Source of the DNA: Lactobacillus kullabergensis
Lineage (GTDB): Bacteria > Bacillota > Bacilli > Lactobacillales > Lactobacillaceae
DNA length: 64,000 nucleotides
Reading direction: 5' to 3'
Assembly: GCF_000967195.1 (NCBI RefSeq)
Contig: NZ_KQ033871.1
Location: 1,750,067-1,814,066, forward strand
The notes beneath the pieces are model-generated. The model ran no database searches. It saw only the letters and a program-made list of their open reading frames with translations, and was not told the DNA's origin. Shown piece by piece: positions 43,781 through 53,339 of this stretch. Made by a program: the position numbers and the translations under genes. How positions within the stretch are numbered: the first letter of the stretch is position 1; each line of letters starts with the position of its first letter.

Positions 43781-46768
43781 ATGATTCAAAATACGCAAAT
43801 AAATCAACATCAACTAGGAGCACTTACTGGTGCCAGCAAGTGTGACCACTATTACGAATTACATTTTGCCACGGGCGAAATTGCGCGCTTTTACGTCTTA
43901 GCTGACGGCATTTTTCGTCTTTTAATTGATCCGGAGCAAAATTTTACTGAAAATCGAACGGAAACTATTCAATTAACCCAGTTTGATAATTCTGCCTTTG
44001 CAAAGTCGCAGGTCAGAGCCACCAATGATTCCTTAATTATTCATACTGGCAATTACCAAATTATTTTTGGGCAAAATCCAGCTGTTATAAGTATTTTTGA
44101 TGAATCATTGCACCACAACAGGATGCACCAATCTCAACCTCTTGAACTTAGTTCAACCAAAACCCGTGAGTTTTTAACAGAAAATAAAAATGAATTTTTT
44201 TATGGTGGCGGCTTGCAAAATGGCTACTTTAGTCACAGAGGACACAAAATCGCAATTAAGCATGACCAAATAACCGGTAAAGGCGGGGTCATTATGCCTG
44301 TTCCTTTTTTCTGGTCGAATGCTGGTTATGGCGAATTAAGAAACACTACTGCAGCAGGAACTTATGATTTTGGCAAAACCAAGAGAGGAGTCACTGTTCT
44401 CACCCACCAAGATGCAGTCTTTGATGCATTTTACCTTCTTGGTACTAATCCTCAGGAAATTTTGCAGCGCTACTATACTTTGACTGGCAAACCGATGTTA
44501 TTGCCAAAATATGCCTTAGGTCTGGGTCATATCGGCAATTTCTGTACAACCTTATGGCAGCCAAGTCAGGCTAAAGAGCGTAATGCCAGTAAAATTGGCA
44601 ATAATTATTATACTCGTACAAAAGATGAAAAAGCCGCATCGGGCAAGGCTTCGCTTAACGGTGAAGAAAACTACCAGTTTTCCGCGCGGGCACTAATTGA
44701 TCGCTATCACGCCATGCATTTTCCTTTGAGCTGGTTTGTGCCCAATTATGGTGTTCAAGCCAACAATCAACAAGCTCTTAGTTTCTTTAATGAATATGCG
44801 TTAAACCAAGACGTTCATCCCGGATTTTGGCACCAAAGCGAAGTCGAATTACCGGAAAAAACTGCTTTTACTTTTACTACTAATGAAATAGCGACTAAAG
44901 ATAAAGCACAGCTTCAAAGCGATTCACAAACAAAGCGTTCACTAGTGCTTGCTGATAGCGGCAGTACAGGCATGCAAAAAAACGCCGCACTGATCTTCGG
45001 TGATGTTGGCGGCAACTGGGGCAATGTTGCTACACAAGTAGCTGGTATGCTCGGAGCAAATCTTTCAGGTCAGCCTTTAGTTGGTGCAGCGGTTGATGGA
45101 CTAGAAGGCGGTGGCAATGCACAAATCAATGTCCGTGATTTTGAATGGAAATGTTTTACCCCACTGCTCTTTAACTTCGATGATCAGGGCAACTTCAGTA
45201 AAAACTCGTTTGCTTATAATAGGAAAATAACCGACATTAATTTGGCTTACCTCAAATTGCGCCAGCATTTGACTAACTACCTATATACACTAAATGAACA
45301 GGCAAAAAATGGCGCATTAATCATGCGTCCCCTTTTCAGCGACTTTCCAGACGAGCCGGCTAATTACACAGCACAGTTTGGCAATGAATTCATGTTAGGT
45401 TCCGATCTGTTAATTGCACCAATTACTAATGGCCGCGAAGATGAAAACGGAGATTCACGCAAAGATAATCTGTATTTACCTGGGAAGAAGACAATGTGGA
45501 TTGATCTTTTTACAGGTAAAAAATATGCCGGTGGCAAGGTCTACAACAATTTATCTTTTCCATTATGGCACCTGCCAGTCTTTGTTCGGGGTGGGAGTAT
45601 TTTTGACTGGGGTAAGCGTGATTTTCTGTTTTACCCACAGGACCAAAGTGAGACAGCTATTTACAACGATAACTCTCAAGTCGCTGAATCCAATAATTCC
45701 ACCACAAAAATTTTCAGTAAAACTGAAAATGAAACGTTGCTGGTAACTATTCCACCAGTTGCAGGCAACTGGGAAAGCCAAGATGTTGAACAGCCTACTA
45801 AGCTGACTATTATGTGTGATTCTTACCCTGATCGCATCACTATTAAAATTAACGATCAAGTTGTCCCAGTGGAAGAATACGGATCGCTTGACGCTTTCAA
45901 TCATGCTCGTGAAGGCATTTTTTACAATACTAATTATGGCTTGGATGAATTTAAACAATATCACAAGAACACGCAAACTGCCCTGCAAATAAAATTAGCA
46001 AGTCGAGACATTACCACAACTAAAATCGAAATTACAGTGCACAATTTTAATTATGGCAAGAAAGTTTTAGTACATGAAATTACCAGTGGCGTATTGCCTT
46101 CACCTAAATTGCCGGCAGTTGATTCAAGCAAAATTTCAGCTCATTCGTTCGAGCTTGCCTGGCCTCATGAAAGTGCAGTTCAGATAGAAGTTAATAATCT
46201 CCTTTATGTAGGTATTACCGGTAAAAATTTCACTTTTCACGAATTAACCCCTAATACTCGCTATATCATTAGAATGCGGTATGTAATAGGAAATAAAGTT
46301 TCTGAATGGTCTGATCTTTTCGGCGTTATTACCAAGCACGCTGCTAAAGATTATGCTATTGAAAACATTGATGTGACTTGCAACTATACCAGCAAAGAAA
46401 ATCATCCCCTGCCTTATTTAACTGATCTTAAACTGGCAAGCGAATGGCAAACGGATCAATCAATTTCACCTGAACAACCACTGGAACTAACCTTTACTTT
46501 TGAAAAAGTTGAGAAATTAAGCAGAATGGTCTATGTGCCACGAAATATTGATCATAATGGTGATCCTCTTGTCGTTTCAATTGCTGTTTCAACGGATGGC
46601 GAGCAATATACTACCTATGCAGACCACTTGCAGTGGAAAGCTGACACGAAAAACAAGGTGGTTGGTCTGCGAGATGTCCGTGCAAAAAAAGTGCATTTGA
46701 CTATCTATCAATCATCTGGTCCGATTATTGCTGCAAGAGAAATTATCTTTTTCAGAGCAAAAAGATAA
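43781..46768 (+). CDS. GH31-like protein with FN3 and F5/8-like domains, nucleophile apparently lost
   Basis: A 995-residue protein without signal peptide. It has an N-terminal beta domain ('FFYGGGLQNGYFSHRG'), a TIM barrel like that of the GH31 alpha-glycosidases of gut bacteria (from 'ASLNGEENYQFSARALIDRY' to 'NVRDFEWKCFTPLLF'), beta domains, an FN3-like part (about 770-855) and a C-terminal galactose-binding-like domain (about 870-995). The barrel is odd. Relatives carry a 'KTDVAWVG'-type nucleophile segment; here the match is 'FTTNEIATK' (Asn368) with a deletion after it. The acid/base Asp408 in 'FGDVGG' remains. It may be a non-catalytic or altered enzyme. Co-regulation with nagA points to amino-sugar glycans. 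Confidence 0.8.
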   Translation: MIQNTQINQHQLGALTGASKCDHYYELHFATGEIARFYVLADGIFRLLIDPEQNFTENRTETIQLTQFDNSAFAKSQVRATNDSLIIHTGNYQIIFGQNPAVISIFDESLHHNRMHQSQPLELSSTKTREFLTENKNEFFYGGGLQNGYFSHRGHKIAIKHDQITGKGGVIMPVPFFWSNAGYGELRNTTAAGTYDFGKTKRGVTVLTHQDAVFDAFYLLGTNPQEILQRYYTLTGKPMLLPKYALGLGHIGNFCTTLWQPSQAKERNASKIGNNYYTRTKDEKAASGKASLNGEENYQFSARALIDRYHAMHFPLSWFVPNYGVQANNQQALSFFNEYALNQDVHPGFWHQSEVELPEKTAFTFTTNEIATKDKAQLQSDSQTKRSLVLADSGSTGMQKNAALIFGDVGGNWGNVATQVAGMLGANLSGQPLVGAAVDGLEGGGNAQINVRDFEWKCFTPLLFNFDDQGNFSKNSFAYNRKITDINLAYLKLRQHLTNYLYTLNEQAKNGALIMRPLFSDFPDEPANYTAQFGNEFMLGSDLLIAPITNGREDENGDSRKDNLYLPGKKTMWIDLFTGKKYAGGKVYNNLSFPLWHLPVFVRGGSIFDWGKRDFLFYPQDQSETAIYNDNSQVAESNNSTTKIFSKTENETLLVTIPPVAGNWESQDVEQPTKLTIMCDSYPDRITIKINDQVVPVEEYGSLDAFNHAREGIFYNTNYGLDEFKQYHKNTQTALQIKLASRDITTTKIEITVHNFNYGKKVLVHEITSGVLPSPKLPAVDSSKISAHSFELAWPHESAVQIEVNNLLYVGITGKNFTFHELTPNTRYIIRMRYVIGNKVSEWSDLFGVITKHAAKDYAIENIDVTCNYTSKENHPLPYLTDLKLASEWQTDQSISPEQPLELTFTFEKVEKLSRMVYVPRNIDHNGDPLVVSIAVSTDGEQYTTYADHLQWKADTKNKVVGLRDVRAKKVHLTIYQSSGPIIAAREIIFFRAKR

Positions 46769-46797
46769 TAAATATAAGCGCAAAGTTAATATATACT

Positions 46798-46833
46798 GAG
46801 CCTTTAAAAGTTGTCATAACTTGGGGCTCTTTT
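46798..46833. terminator. Terminator after the GH31-like gene
   Basis: GAGCC...TTAAAAGTT pairs with AACTTGG...GGCTC, then TTTT. The rest of the gap to 47073 shows no gene. Confidence 0.7.
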
Positions 46834-47073
46834 ATTTAAAAATTATATTAGACATATAATTAAGCTTTTGACTCATGATTTGTCTATATATTTTAGTCTT
46901 AAGGCTTTATCGCATTGAAAATATGATTATGACTTCTATTATTTATGCTAAATAGCTGTTAAGACTATATTGCTGCTTAAAATCGAAATCGCCTAAATTA
47001 TGGAGAGACATAATCGAAATCTCATCGGGTGCGGTGTATACTTGTACTAACATAAATTAGGGAGCTAATATTA

Positions 47074-47331
47074 ATGAAAAAGAAACTGGGTAACTTTGTT
47101 GCTAGAAAAGTTAGTAATTCTATAGCACTCACGGTCCCGAGTAAGGCTGGAGTTAAACCTGGACAACGATTTGAATTGATTCAGGAAGATAATAGCACTT
47201 TAATCTATAAGGCTATTGACTCTAATCCGTGGTTTAATGGAGAATATGATGATATTGACTTTAAAAAAGAAACTGAAAAAGTAGGTAACCCTGATACTAT
47301 GCAGTTTGGTAAGGAGAATATTCCGTGGTAG
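47074..47331 (+). CDS. MazE-type antitoxin 1
   Basis: An 85-residue protein with an AbrB/MazE-like swapped-hairpin N-terminus ('ARKVSNSIALTVPSKAGVKPG') and an acidic C-terminal tail ('GEYDDIDFKKE'). It overlaps the toxin gene by seven bases, so the two are translationally coupled. It should bind and neutralise the toxin and repress the operon. Confidence 0.8.
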   Translation: MKKKLGNFVARKVSNSIALTVPSKAGVKPGQRFELIQEDNSTLIYKAIDSNPWFNGEYDDIDFKKETEKVGNPDTMQFGKENIPW

Positions 47332-47693
47332 CACCCAAACAAGGAGACATTATTCGGATAGATGCTGAACCACATGCAGGACGAGAAGAAGGCGGTCATA
47401 ATCCCCAATCTGGCAATATTCAAAGACCAGCGATAGTTATATCAAATAATGCATATAATCAAAAAACAGGACTCGTTATCTGCATGCCTCTTACGCATGA
47501 TCTTAAAAAAGATAATCGTGGTCTATACTATCGTCTTCCAGATATCAGCAGTGGGTTATCTGGTAGTGTAGTTACTTTTCAAATGCCTAATTATGATTTT
47601 TCCGGTCGAAATGGTAAAATTGTTGGACATGTTAGTGATAAAGATTTGGATAACTTGCTATCTAAAGCATATCAAATTTTAGATAAGCGTTAA
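47325..47693 (+). CDS. mazF: MazF-family mRNA interferase 1
   Basis: A 122-residue toxin of the MazF/PemK family. It starts at GTG overlapping the antitoxin stop. Family features are 'KQGDIIRIDAEPHAGREEG' and 'RPAIVISNNAYN' (the RPA/V strand), and 'GSVVTFQMPNYDF' with the conserved acid near the active site. MazF cuts mRNA at short sequences. The basic 'HNPQSGNIQ' loop is longer than the common form. Confidence 0.87.
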   Translation: MVAPKQGDIIRIDAEPHAGREEGGHNPQSGNIQRPAIVISNNAYNQKTGLVICMPLTHDLKKDNRGLYYRLPDISSGLSGSVVTFQMPNYDFSGRNGKIVGHVSDKDLDNLLSKAYQILDKR

Positions 47694-47753
47694 TTTTTAT
47701 CAAAATGTTGCTTAATTCAAACCACTCAAATAATAAAAATAGTTTCACTTTAA

Positions 47754-47790
47754 AAGCACCTCAGGTTTAACCTGAGGTGCTTATGTTTTT
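47754..47790. terminator. Near-perfect palindromic terminator
   Basis: AAGCACCTCAGGTT and AACCTGAGGTGCTT pair with a one-base loop, followed by a T run. It ends mazF and the convergent gene. Confidence 0.85.
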
Positions 47791-47804
47791 TTTACTTATC
47801 CGTA

Positions 47805-48128
47805 TTATTTTTTGAAAAACCAGTGATACATTTTCCCATTGAGAAAGTCACCAATCACAAATATCAGCGTCCACAAAACAATTCCAATAAAGCGCACAAA
47901 CAAGGATGTTACATAATTATTCCAGCTATTATCATATGGCAGAAGAAATAAAACAATAGGAACTACAAGGAAGAAGTACTTAACTTTAGTCCACCGTAAA
48001 TGTTGGTGCTGATAAAATTGTATAAGTTTAGAATTCTGCGGTGTTTTGTGTGTTAATCTGACGCAAACTAGATATATTAAGTAAATAGCATCAACTATTA
48101 GCAAAATCAAAACAATATCATTAAGCAT
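47805..48128 (-). CDS. Small membrane protein, unknown
   Basis: A 107-residue protein with three hydrophobic spans (about 3-22, 50-66 and 75-95). A strong AGGAGGGG site precedes the ATG. No family is recognised. It stands alone. Confidence 0.65.
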   Translation of the reverse strand: MLNDIVLILLIVDAIYLIYLVCVRLTHKTPQNSKLIQFYQHQHLRWTKVKYFFLVVPIVLFLLPYDNSWNNYVTSLFVRFIGIVLWTLIFVIGDFLNGKMYHWFFKK

Positions 48129-48307
48129 AAATAATCCCCTCCTATTTACAATTTAAGTCAAAAAAATTTTTAAACAGATGATATTTTATTATTTACTGTT
48201 TAACATGATTTTAAAGACAAACCTATACTTTTACAATATTAAGTAAAAATAAATTTGCTATGCAAAATATAATAAACTGCTTTTTCAAAGCAGTTTTTAA
48301 AATCATA

Positions 48308-48341
48308 AAAAAACCAGCTTATAGCACAAAAAGCTGGTTTA
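48308..48341. terminator. Terminator
   Basis: AAACCAGCTT pairs with AAGCTGGTTT. It lies downstream of the minus-strand gene that ends at 48365. Confidence 0.7.
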
Positions 48342-48364
48342 TGATTTAAAACTTTTTCTGGTTT

Positions 48365-49294
48365 TTAAACGAATCTGTCCTTTTTAATTACCCGGTAAAC
48401 TGAAATAACTAAAACTAAAATTGCGCAAAGCATTGCCACATAGGCCATAGGTCCGACACTAACAGCAGCCTGTGCCTGACTGCTGGCCATACGATTTTCG
48501 ACAGCGTATTCTACGATCCACTTACTCAATAAACGAGGAGTTAAAACAAAGCTGATAGTAGCTATGATTGAAGCTACCAAGGCCGTATTGCGCGAATATG
48601 GTTCACGGAAAAATTGTGCTAAAACGCAAAATGCTGGTGCAATCATTAAGAGCAGAACCCACATGATAATTAGTCGTCCTGCGCCACTGCTCATCATTTG
48701 GGCACTGTTAGTCGCATAACGATATTTACCCCACAGCTGTCCACCAGTTAGGGTATTCAATAAACTCAAGAAGTATGATCCCTGTTGACCATAGACGCCA
48801 CCACGATTAGACAAGATGCCCTGAACGACTTGCAAGCCATCAGTCGAACCAGCTGTGGAAAAATTAACTGTTACCACTTTTTTCATATAAGTGGCCAGAA
48901 ACATGATAATCGAGCCACCAAATTGCAAAGCTCGTAACATGCTTAATTTCCGGGATGACTTCATTTTAAATTCGAGACTAAGTACCCGGTTAGGATGATG
49001 ACTGCGACCAATCACAAAGATGCCAATTGCGACCACAATTGCTAGTGCAGCAAGAAGCCACCAGAGTTTAGCCATAACTAAGAAAATTGCCAAAACAACA
49101 ATGGCCACTGCAACATATGGTCGATCTGCAAAAATATCCCAGAAATTTAGTTTTAAATGGCGGTAGTCAGCACGAGTCTGAGAGATGTCATGCCCCCTGA
49201 GTGCTGTTTTAGTCATTCCTTTATTTTGAAGCTGGGATTTTTGGCTGTATTTTTCACGATATTCCTGCCTGGTCAAGTGTGAATTTCTTTCCAT
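48365..49294 (-). CDS. Conserved-type membrane protein, unknown
   Basis: A 309-residue protein. A basic cytoplasmic N-terminus ('MERNSHLTRQEYREKYSQ') precedes about seven hydrophobic spans in pairs (60-95, 125-140, 205-220, 235-260, 290-305). The N-terminal basic segment resembles those of lactobacillar YtxH/YvlB-like membrane proteins, but no family is recognised. The site GGAAGGGG precedes the start. Confidence 0.65.
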   Translation of the reverse strand: MERNSHLTRQEYREKYSQKSQLQNKGMTKTALRGHDISQTRADYRHLKLNFWDIFADRPYVAVAIVVLAIFLVMAKLWWLLAALAIVVAIGIFVIGRSHHPNRVLSLEFKMKSSRKLSMLRALQFGGSIIMFLATYMKKVVTVNFSTAGSTDGLQVVQGILSNRGGVYGQQGSYFLSLLNTLTGGQLWGKYRYATNSAQMMSSGAGRLIIMWVLLLMIAPAFCVLAQFFREPYSRNTALVASIIATISFVLTPRLLSKWIVEYAVENRMASSQAQAAVSVGPMAYVAMLCAILVLVISVYRVIKKDRFV

Positions 49295-49444
49295 ACCAGC
49301 ACCCCTTCCTTTCAGAAATAATATCCTAACATGATTAATATGAAAATATCAGCTATTTAGCAAATTCTTAGCAAATTTATTGTGCTAAAATAGAAAAGAT
49401 ATCATATTTTTTAGAAAAATATTAAAAAAGAAAGCGAGGACGTT

Positions 49445-50683
49445 TTGACAGTTTCCGAAAAATTTCCGGCTGGCTGGCATAAAGCTTTTGTCACTTTATG
49501 GCTAGGCTGCTTTATCACAGGTATGGGTTATTCCATGACAATGCCCTTTATCTCACTATTTATCGCTGATCTGGGCCACTACAGCAAGTTGCAGATTAGC
49601 ATGTATTCCGGTCTTGCATTTGCCATGACATTTATTGCTCAGGCAATTGTTTCACCTTATTGGGGCAACTTGGCTGACCGCAAGGGTCGTAAATTAATGT
49701 GCATGCGGGCATCTGGGGTCATGGCTTTAACTATTACTGCTACCGGTTTTGCTCCTAACGCTATTTACATAATTGTCATGCGTTTTATTCAGGGTGCTTT
49801 TTCCGGCTACATTAACAATGCTACCGCCCTGATCGCAGGAGAAACTCCCCACAGAAAAAGTGGCTGGGTAATGAGTCAAATGATGACTGCCGGTACTGCT
49901 GGAAACTTAGTCGGACCACTTTTAGGTGGTGTTTTGTCAAATTTCTTCGGTAATTGGCTTGGTGGCGTCTGGGGCTACCGGATTCCATTCTTCATCACCG
50001 GCTTTTTGATGGTGCTCGTCTTTTTAGGGTCGACTTTCCTAGTTCATGAAAACTTTACCCCAATTTCCCGCGAAGAAATGAAGCCAATGAAAGAAATCAT
50101 GCGTTCTCTACCCAACGTTAAACTGATTGTGGTAATGTTCGTGACTACTCTCTTAGTGCAAGCCGCTAATATGTCAATTGACCCAATTGTTTCTTTGTAT
50201 GTCAAGTCAATGATGCCTAACAGTAAAAACATTGCATTTGTAGCGGGGATTGTGGCCGCAACCCCAGGTCTCGGAACGCTGCTGGCTGCTTCCAAAATCG
50301 GACACAAAATGGATGAAATTGGACCACTAAAAATTTTACGCCTAGGTTTAATAGTAGGAGCTGTTCTCTTTATTCCTATGGCCTTAACTCATTCGCCTTG
50401 GGTGCTGGCAGGATTGCGTTTTCTGCTGGGAATTGCCAGTGCTGCCATGTTACCGGCTGCACAGACTGTTTTGACACTGAATACTCCAGCCGAAAGCTTT
50501 GGCCGTATCTTTAGCTACAATCAATCTTTCCAAGCAGTTGGCTCTGTGTTTGGTTCACTAATGGGCTCTACTATCTCGGGACTGTTCAACTATGCTACAG
50601 TTTTCTGGACTACAGGCTTCACTCTACTGATTAACTTTATTCTGATTATCTTTTTCAGTTTGAGAAAAAGTCCTAATAAATAA
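49445..50683 (+). CDS. MFS multidrug-type efflux transporter
   Basis: A 412-residue protein with 12 predicted spans. MFS motif A is 'GNLADRKGRKLMCMR' (after span 2) and motif C-like 'GNLVGPLLGGVL' lies in span 5, as in drug/proton antiporters of the PmrA/MdtG type. The start is TTG with AGGA six bases upstream. It is a single gene, followed by an IS3 right-end sequence. Substrate is unknown. Confidence 0.85.
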   Translation: MTVSEKFPAGWHKAFVTLWLGCFITGMGYSMTMPFISLFIADLGHYSKLQISMYSGLAFAMTFIAQAIVSPYWGNLADRKGRKLMCMRASGVMALTITATGFAPNAIYIIVMRFIQGAFSGYINNATALIAGETPHRKSGWVMSQMMTAGTAGNLVGPLLGGVLSNFFGNWLGGVWGYRIPFFITGFLMVLVFLGSTFLVHENFTPISREEMKPMKEIMRSLPNVKLIVVMFVTTLLVQAANMSIDPIVSLYVKSMMPNSKNIAFVAGIVAATPGLGTLLAASKIGHKMDEIGPLKILRLGLIVGAVLFIPMALTHSPWVLAGLRFLLGIASAAMLPAAQTVLTLNTPAESFGRIFSYNQSFQAVGSVFGSLMGSTISGLFNYATVFWTTGFTLLINFILIIFFSLRKSPNK

Positions 50684-50696
50684 AAACTAACTTACA

Positions 50697-50758
50697 ACTA
50701 ATAAAGTATCCTAATTTTGGTGGTCACATCATATTTCGTTCAGGATGCTTTTTTGTTT
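50697..50758. mobile_element. IS3 right-end scar, also terminator-like
   Basis: ATAAAGTATCCTAATTTTGG is almost the same as the sequence at 51886-51905 and the 34300 right end. The arms AGTATCCT / AGGATGCT followed by TTTTTT can form a terminator. Confidence 0.55.
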
Positions 50759-50840
50759 TGCTTGATCTCCGTAGATAAACATTGTATAATTTTATTACAT
50801 TTCAGGATATACATTGTTTATTTTTTATAGGGGGAAAATT

Positions 50841-51092
50841 ATGATTCGGGCTACTATATCTAAATGGGGTAATTCTAAAGGCATCCGATTAAACCAAGCA
50901 GTCTTGCAAGCATTAAACGCTACTATAGGAGATCAGTTAAACTTTAAAATTGAGGACAACAAAGTAATAATGTCAAAGCAAGATGATACACCTGATTTAA
51001 CTTTTGAAGAACTTTTTAAAGATTATTCAGGTGAAAAATTTGATACTGAAATTAAGTTACCAGATGAGAGAAAAGGAAATGAAAAATGGTAA
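50841..51092 (+). CDS. mazE: MazE-type antitoxin 2
   Basis: An 83-residue AbrB-like antitoxin ('MIRATISKWGNSKGIRLNQA' is the classic MazE opening). The start chosen has GGGGG upstream; nine earlier codons in frame are not needed. An acidic C-terminal tail follows. It overlaps the toxin gene by seven bases. Confidence 0.9.
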   Translation: MIRATISKWGNSKGIRLNQAVLQALNATIGDQLNFKIEDNKVIMSKQDDTPDLTFEELFKDYSGEKFDTEIKLPDERKGNEKW

Positions 51093-51418
51093 TTAAGCAA
51101 GGATCTATTCTATTAATGAATTTAAGTCCTAAACAGGGGCATGAACAATCTGGCAAACGACCTTATTTATATTTAAGCTATAAAGGGGTTGAAAAATACG
51201 CTCATATTGCTGTGTTTGCTCCTATATCTACTACTAAAAGACGCTACCCATTATATCAAGAATTACCTGCTGCATCTCAAACAAAAGGCGTAGTCATGCT
51301 AGACCAGCTAGTTACAATCGATTATCATAACCGACCATTTCATTATTTAGAGCAACTACCTGATGATTATATGGAAAAGATACTCAAAATTGTAAAAGTA
51401 GTTTTTCAGAAAGATTAG
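51086..51418 (+). CDS. mazF: MazF-family mRNA interferase 2
   Basis: A 110-residue toxin. Family features: 'KQGSILLMNLSPKQGHEQSGKRPYLYLSY' in the N-terminal SH3-like barrel, then 'FAPISTTKRRYPLYQELP' and 'VVMLDQLVTIDY'. It is only distantly related to the first pair, so the window holds two independent mazEF loci. The unit lies between IS3 right-end sequences. Confidence 0.9.
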   Translation: MVIKQGSILLMNLSPKQGHEQSGKRPYLYLSYKGVEKYAHIAVFAPISTTKRRYPLYQELPAASQTKGVVMLDQLVTIDYHNRPFHYLEQLPDDYMEKILKIVKVVFQKD

Positions 51419-51716
51419 CCAAGCGGTTTTTCTGTAGATAATTCCATGATATGTTGTGAAGCTAAGATTGGTCCTTTTTTTAACACGGTTTTAATAGTTC
51501 CTATATCTTCACCAAAGAAATATAGAGTAGCAGAAAAGTTTGTTAAATCACCTTTATTTATTAGATGAAATCTATGCTGCAGCCTTACTACAGCATGTTA
51601 GGGCAATAGATCCAACTGTGAGAATGAAAGGTAATATCAAAGTAAGATTAGACGAAGCTAATATGAAAAAATCAGAAAAATTTAAGTTCAATTTTTTTAA
51701 AAAGCAAAAACTGTAC
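51419..51716. pseudogene. Fragments of two unrecognised genes
   Basis: On the minus strand, 51419-51545 reads 'LYFFGEDIGTIKTVLKKGPI' with a natural end. On the plus strand, 51553-51719 reads 'HLLDEIYAAALLQHVRA' and 'LDEANMKKSEKFKFN' to a stop. Neither has a start. They look like broken tails of flanking genes lost when IS elements recombined. Confidence 0.4.
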
Positions 51717-51908
51717 TGAACCCCAAACATTATCCAACTTTTGGGGCTTTTTTATGTCTAAATTATCTAAACAAGATAAAATTATAATCTATCAGCTTTG
51801 GCATAATTATCAAATTAAGACCAAACTAAAAGAACTAACTCCGATCAAATAACGGCAATTAGTTCTCAGTTAACAACCATAAAGTATCCTAATTTGGTGA
51901 TTCACACC
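51717..51908 (+). mobile_element. Internally deleted IS3-type element (mini-IS)
   Basis: About 190 bases with left end TGAACCCCAAACATTATCCA and right end like those at 50.7 and 34.3 kb. Inside, one frame joins the start of OrfA ('MSKLSKQDKIIIYQLWHNY') to the end of OrfB ('QIKTKLKELTPIK'). So the transposase middle has been deleted, leaving a MITE-like unit. The rest of the way to 51988 has no gene. Confidence 0.65.
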
Positions 51909-51988
51909 ATTATCTTGGTGGCTTTTTATATCTGGCTTAGAAAAATGCTGGCAAAAAGCAACTGCAAGTTTACCAGCTAAATGGCTAT

Positions 51989-53233
51989 TTATTGCGCTTT
52001 TTGTGCGGATTTTCTCATCACCAATACGGTAATTGCAAAGAGCAAAATACTGACGATTAATAATCCTAGAAGAGAATATTGCACGTTTGTCACAGCTGAT
52101 AGAGTAGTAAAGGCAGTTGTCATTAAGGGACTGGCAATTAATAAAATCGTATTAATCAGACCAACAGAGGACGCCAAAATTTTACGATCAACTGCACCTA
52201 CCATCCATTGGGTTAATTTTGGAGTAGCAGTACCTGCAAAGAAGCCTAGGATACAATAAGTTATTAAACAGAACCAAATTTGTTTGCTTAAAATAGCAAT
52301 TATGACACTGGCACCAGCAATATTGGCAAATATAATGATGATATAAAGGCTAACATTTTTAAATAGATTAGTACCAAAAATGCTACCTAAGGCAGCGCCT
52401 ATTCCTGCCATAGCGCCAATTAACGCGATTGTAAAACTATAGGTTCCGATGACCATCTCCTGACGATTGCCCGCAATTACAATAGAAATCAGGGGTTCGA
52501 TCGTGCTGAGAACTCCGTTTAAAACGGCGATTACCAGTACTGTAGTAATTAGGCCACTAGCCTTTTTCACTTGCTTTAATGCTAAAACCAAGGTAGCCCA
52601 AAAACCGCGATCATCGACTTCTTGTGTAACAGTTGCAATACCTTTTTTACGCTGACTTCCAGCAATATTGTAATAAATCAACCCAGCCACAATGAAAGTC
52701 AGACCGTTAATCACAGCCAGTGCAGAATATGACATAAATAGCAAAAGTCCTGACCCAACAAACTGACTAACCAAAGTAATTACCTGTGAGACACCGCTGG
52801 TAAAGCCTTCGGCTTCAGCAATCTCATCTTTTTTAACCAGACTGATAACTAAAGGCGTTGTTAAACCACCAGAATAAGTTCCGGCCGTATCAGAAATAAA
52901 GTTGATGATAATCACCATTATTACTAAATTCCAACCGGCAATATTTTGGCTAAAAAGAAAGCCGACTAGCAAATAGAGCGCTCCTCTAATCATGGCCATC
53001 CAGACTATTTTTTGAAATTTATTCTGTGTCCGGTCAGCTAGATAGCCACCAACACTGGAAAACAGCCGGGGAACTGACTCTGAAATGGCGATTAATGATA
53101 AGGCCAGCGAATAATTTTTAAGCCGACTAGCGTAAGTCATCAGCGCTAAATAGAATAAAATATCTCCAGCACTGGATAAAATACTGGCAATTGAAAACTT
53201 GCGATATTCTTTATTTTTAAAAAAGATAGTCAT
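51989..53233 (-). CDS. MFS transporter (macrolide-efflux type)
   Basis: A 414-residue protein with 12 spans. The opening 'FFKNKEYRKFSIASILSSAGD' and 'GGYLADRTQNKFQKIVWM' (motif A) match the MFS_3/MefA-like efflux group. It is divergent from an Rgg-type regulator with only 106 bases between, a layout in which the regulator often controls the transporter. Substrate unknown. Confidence 0.82.
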   Translation of the reverse strand: MTIFFKNKEYRKFSIASILSSAGDILFYLALMTYASRLKNYSLALSLIAISESVPRLFSSVGGYLADRTQNKFQKIVWMAMIRGALYLLVGFLFSQNIAGWNLVIMVIIINFISDTAGTYSGGLTTPLVISLVKKDEIAEAEGFTSGVSQVITLVSQFVGSGLLLFMSYSALAVINGLTFIVAGLIYYNIAGSQRKKGIATVTQEVDDRGFWATLVLALKQVKKASGLITTVLVIAVLNGVLSTIEPLISIVIAGNRQEMVIGTYSFTIALIGAMAGIGAALGSIFGTNLFKNVSLYIIIIFANIAGASVIIAILSKQIWFCLITYCILGFFAGTATPKLTQWMVGAVDRKILASSVGLINTILLIASPLMTTAFTTLSAVTNVQYSLLGLLIVSILLFAITVLVMRKSAQKAQ

Positions 53234-53339
53234 AATTTTTTCTCCTTTTTAGCTTTCTTTATTTTCAATTGTACTTGAGCTAAAATTGAGAAAAGAAAAG
53301 TGTCATATATGAAACAAAAAAATTTAATGAGGTTAAATT

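Noticed and set aside
47754-47782. Operator-like near-perfect palindrome
   Set aside because: It lies between two convergent genes and is followed by a T run, so it is a terminator.
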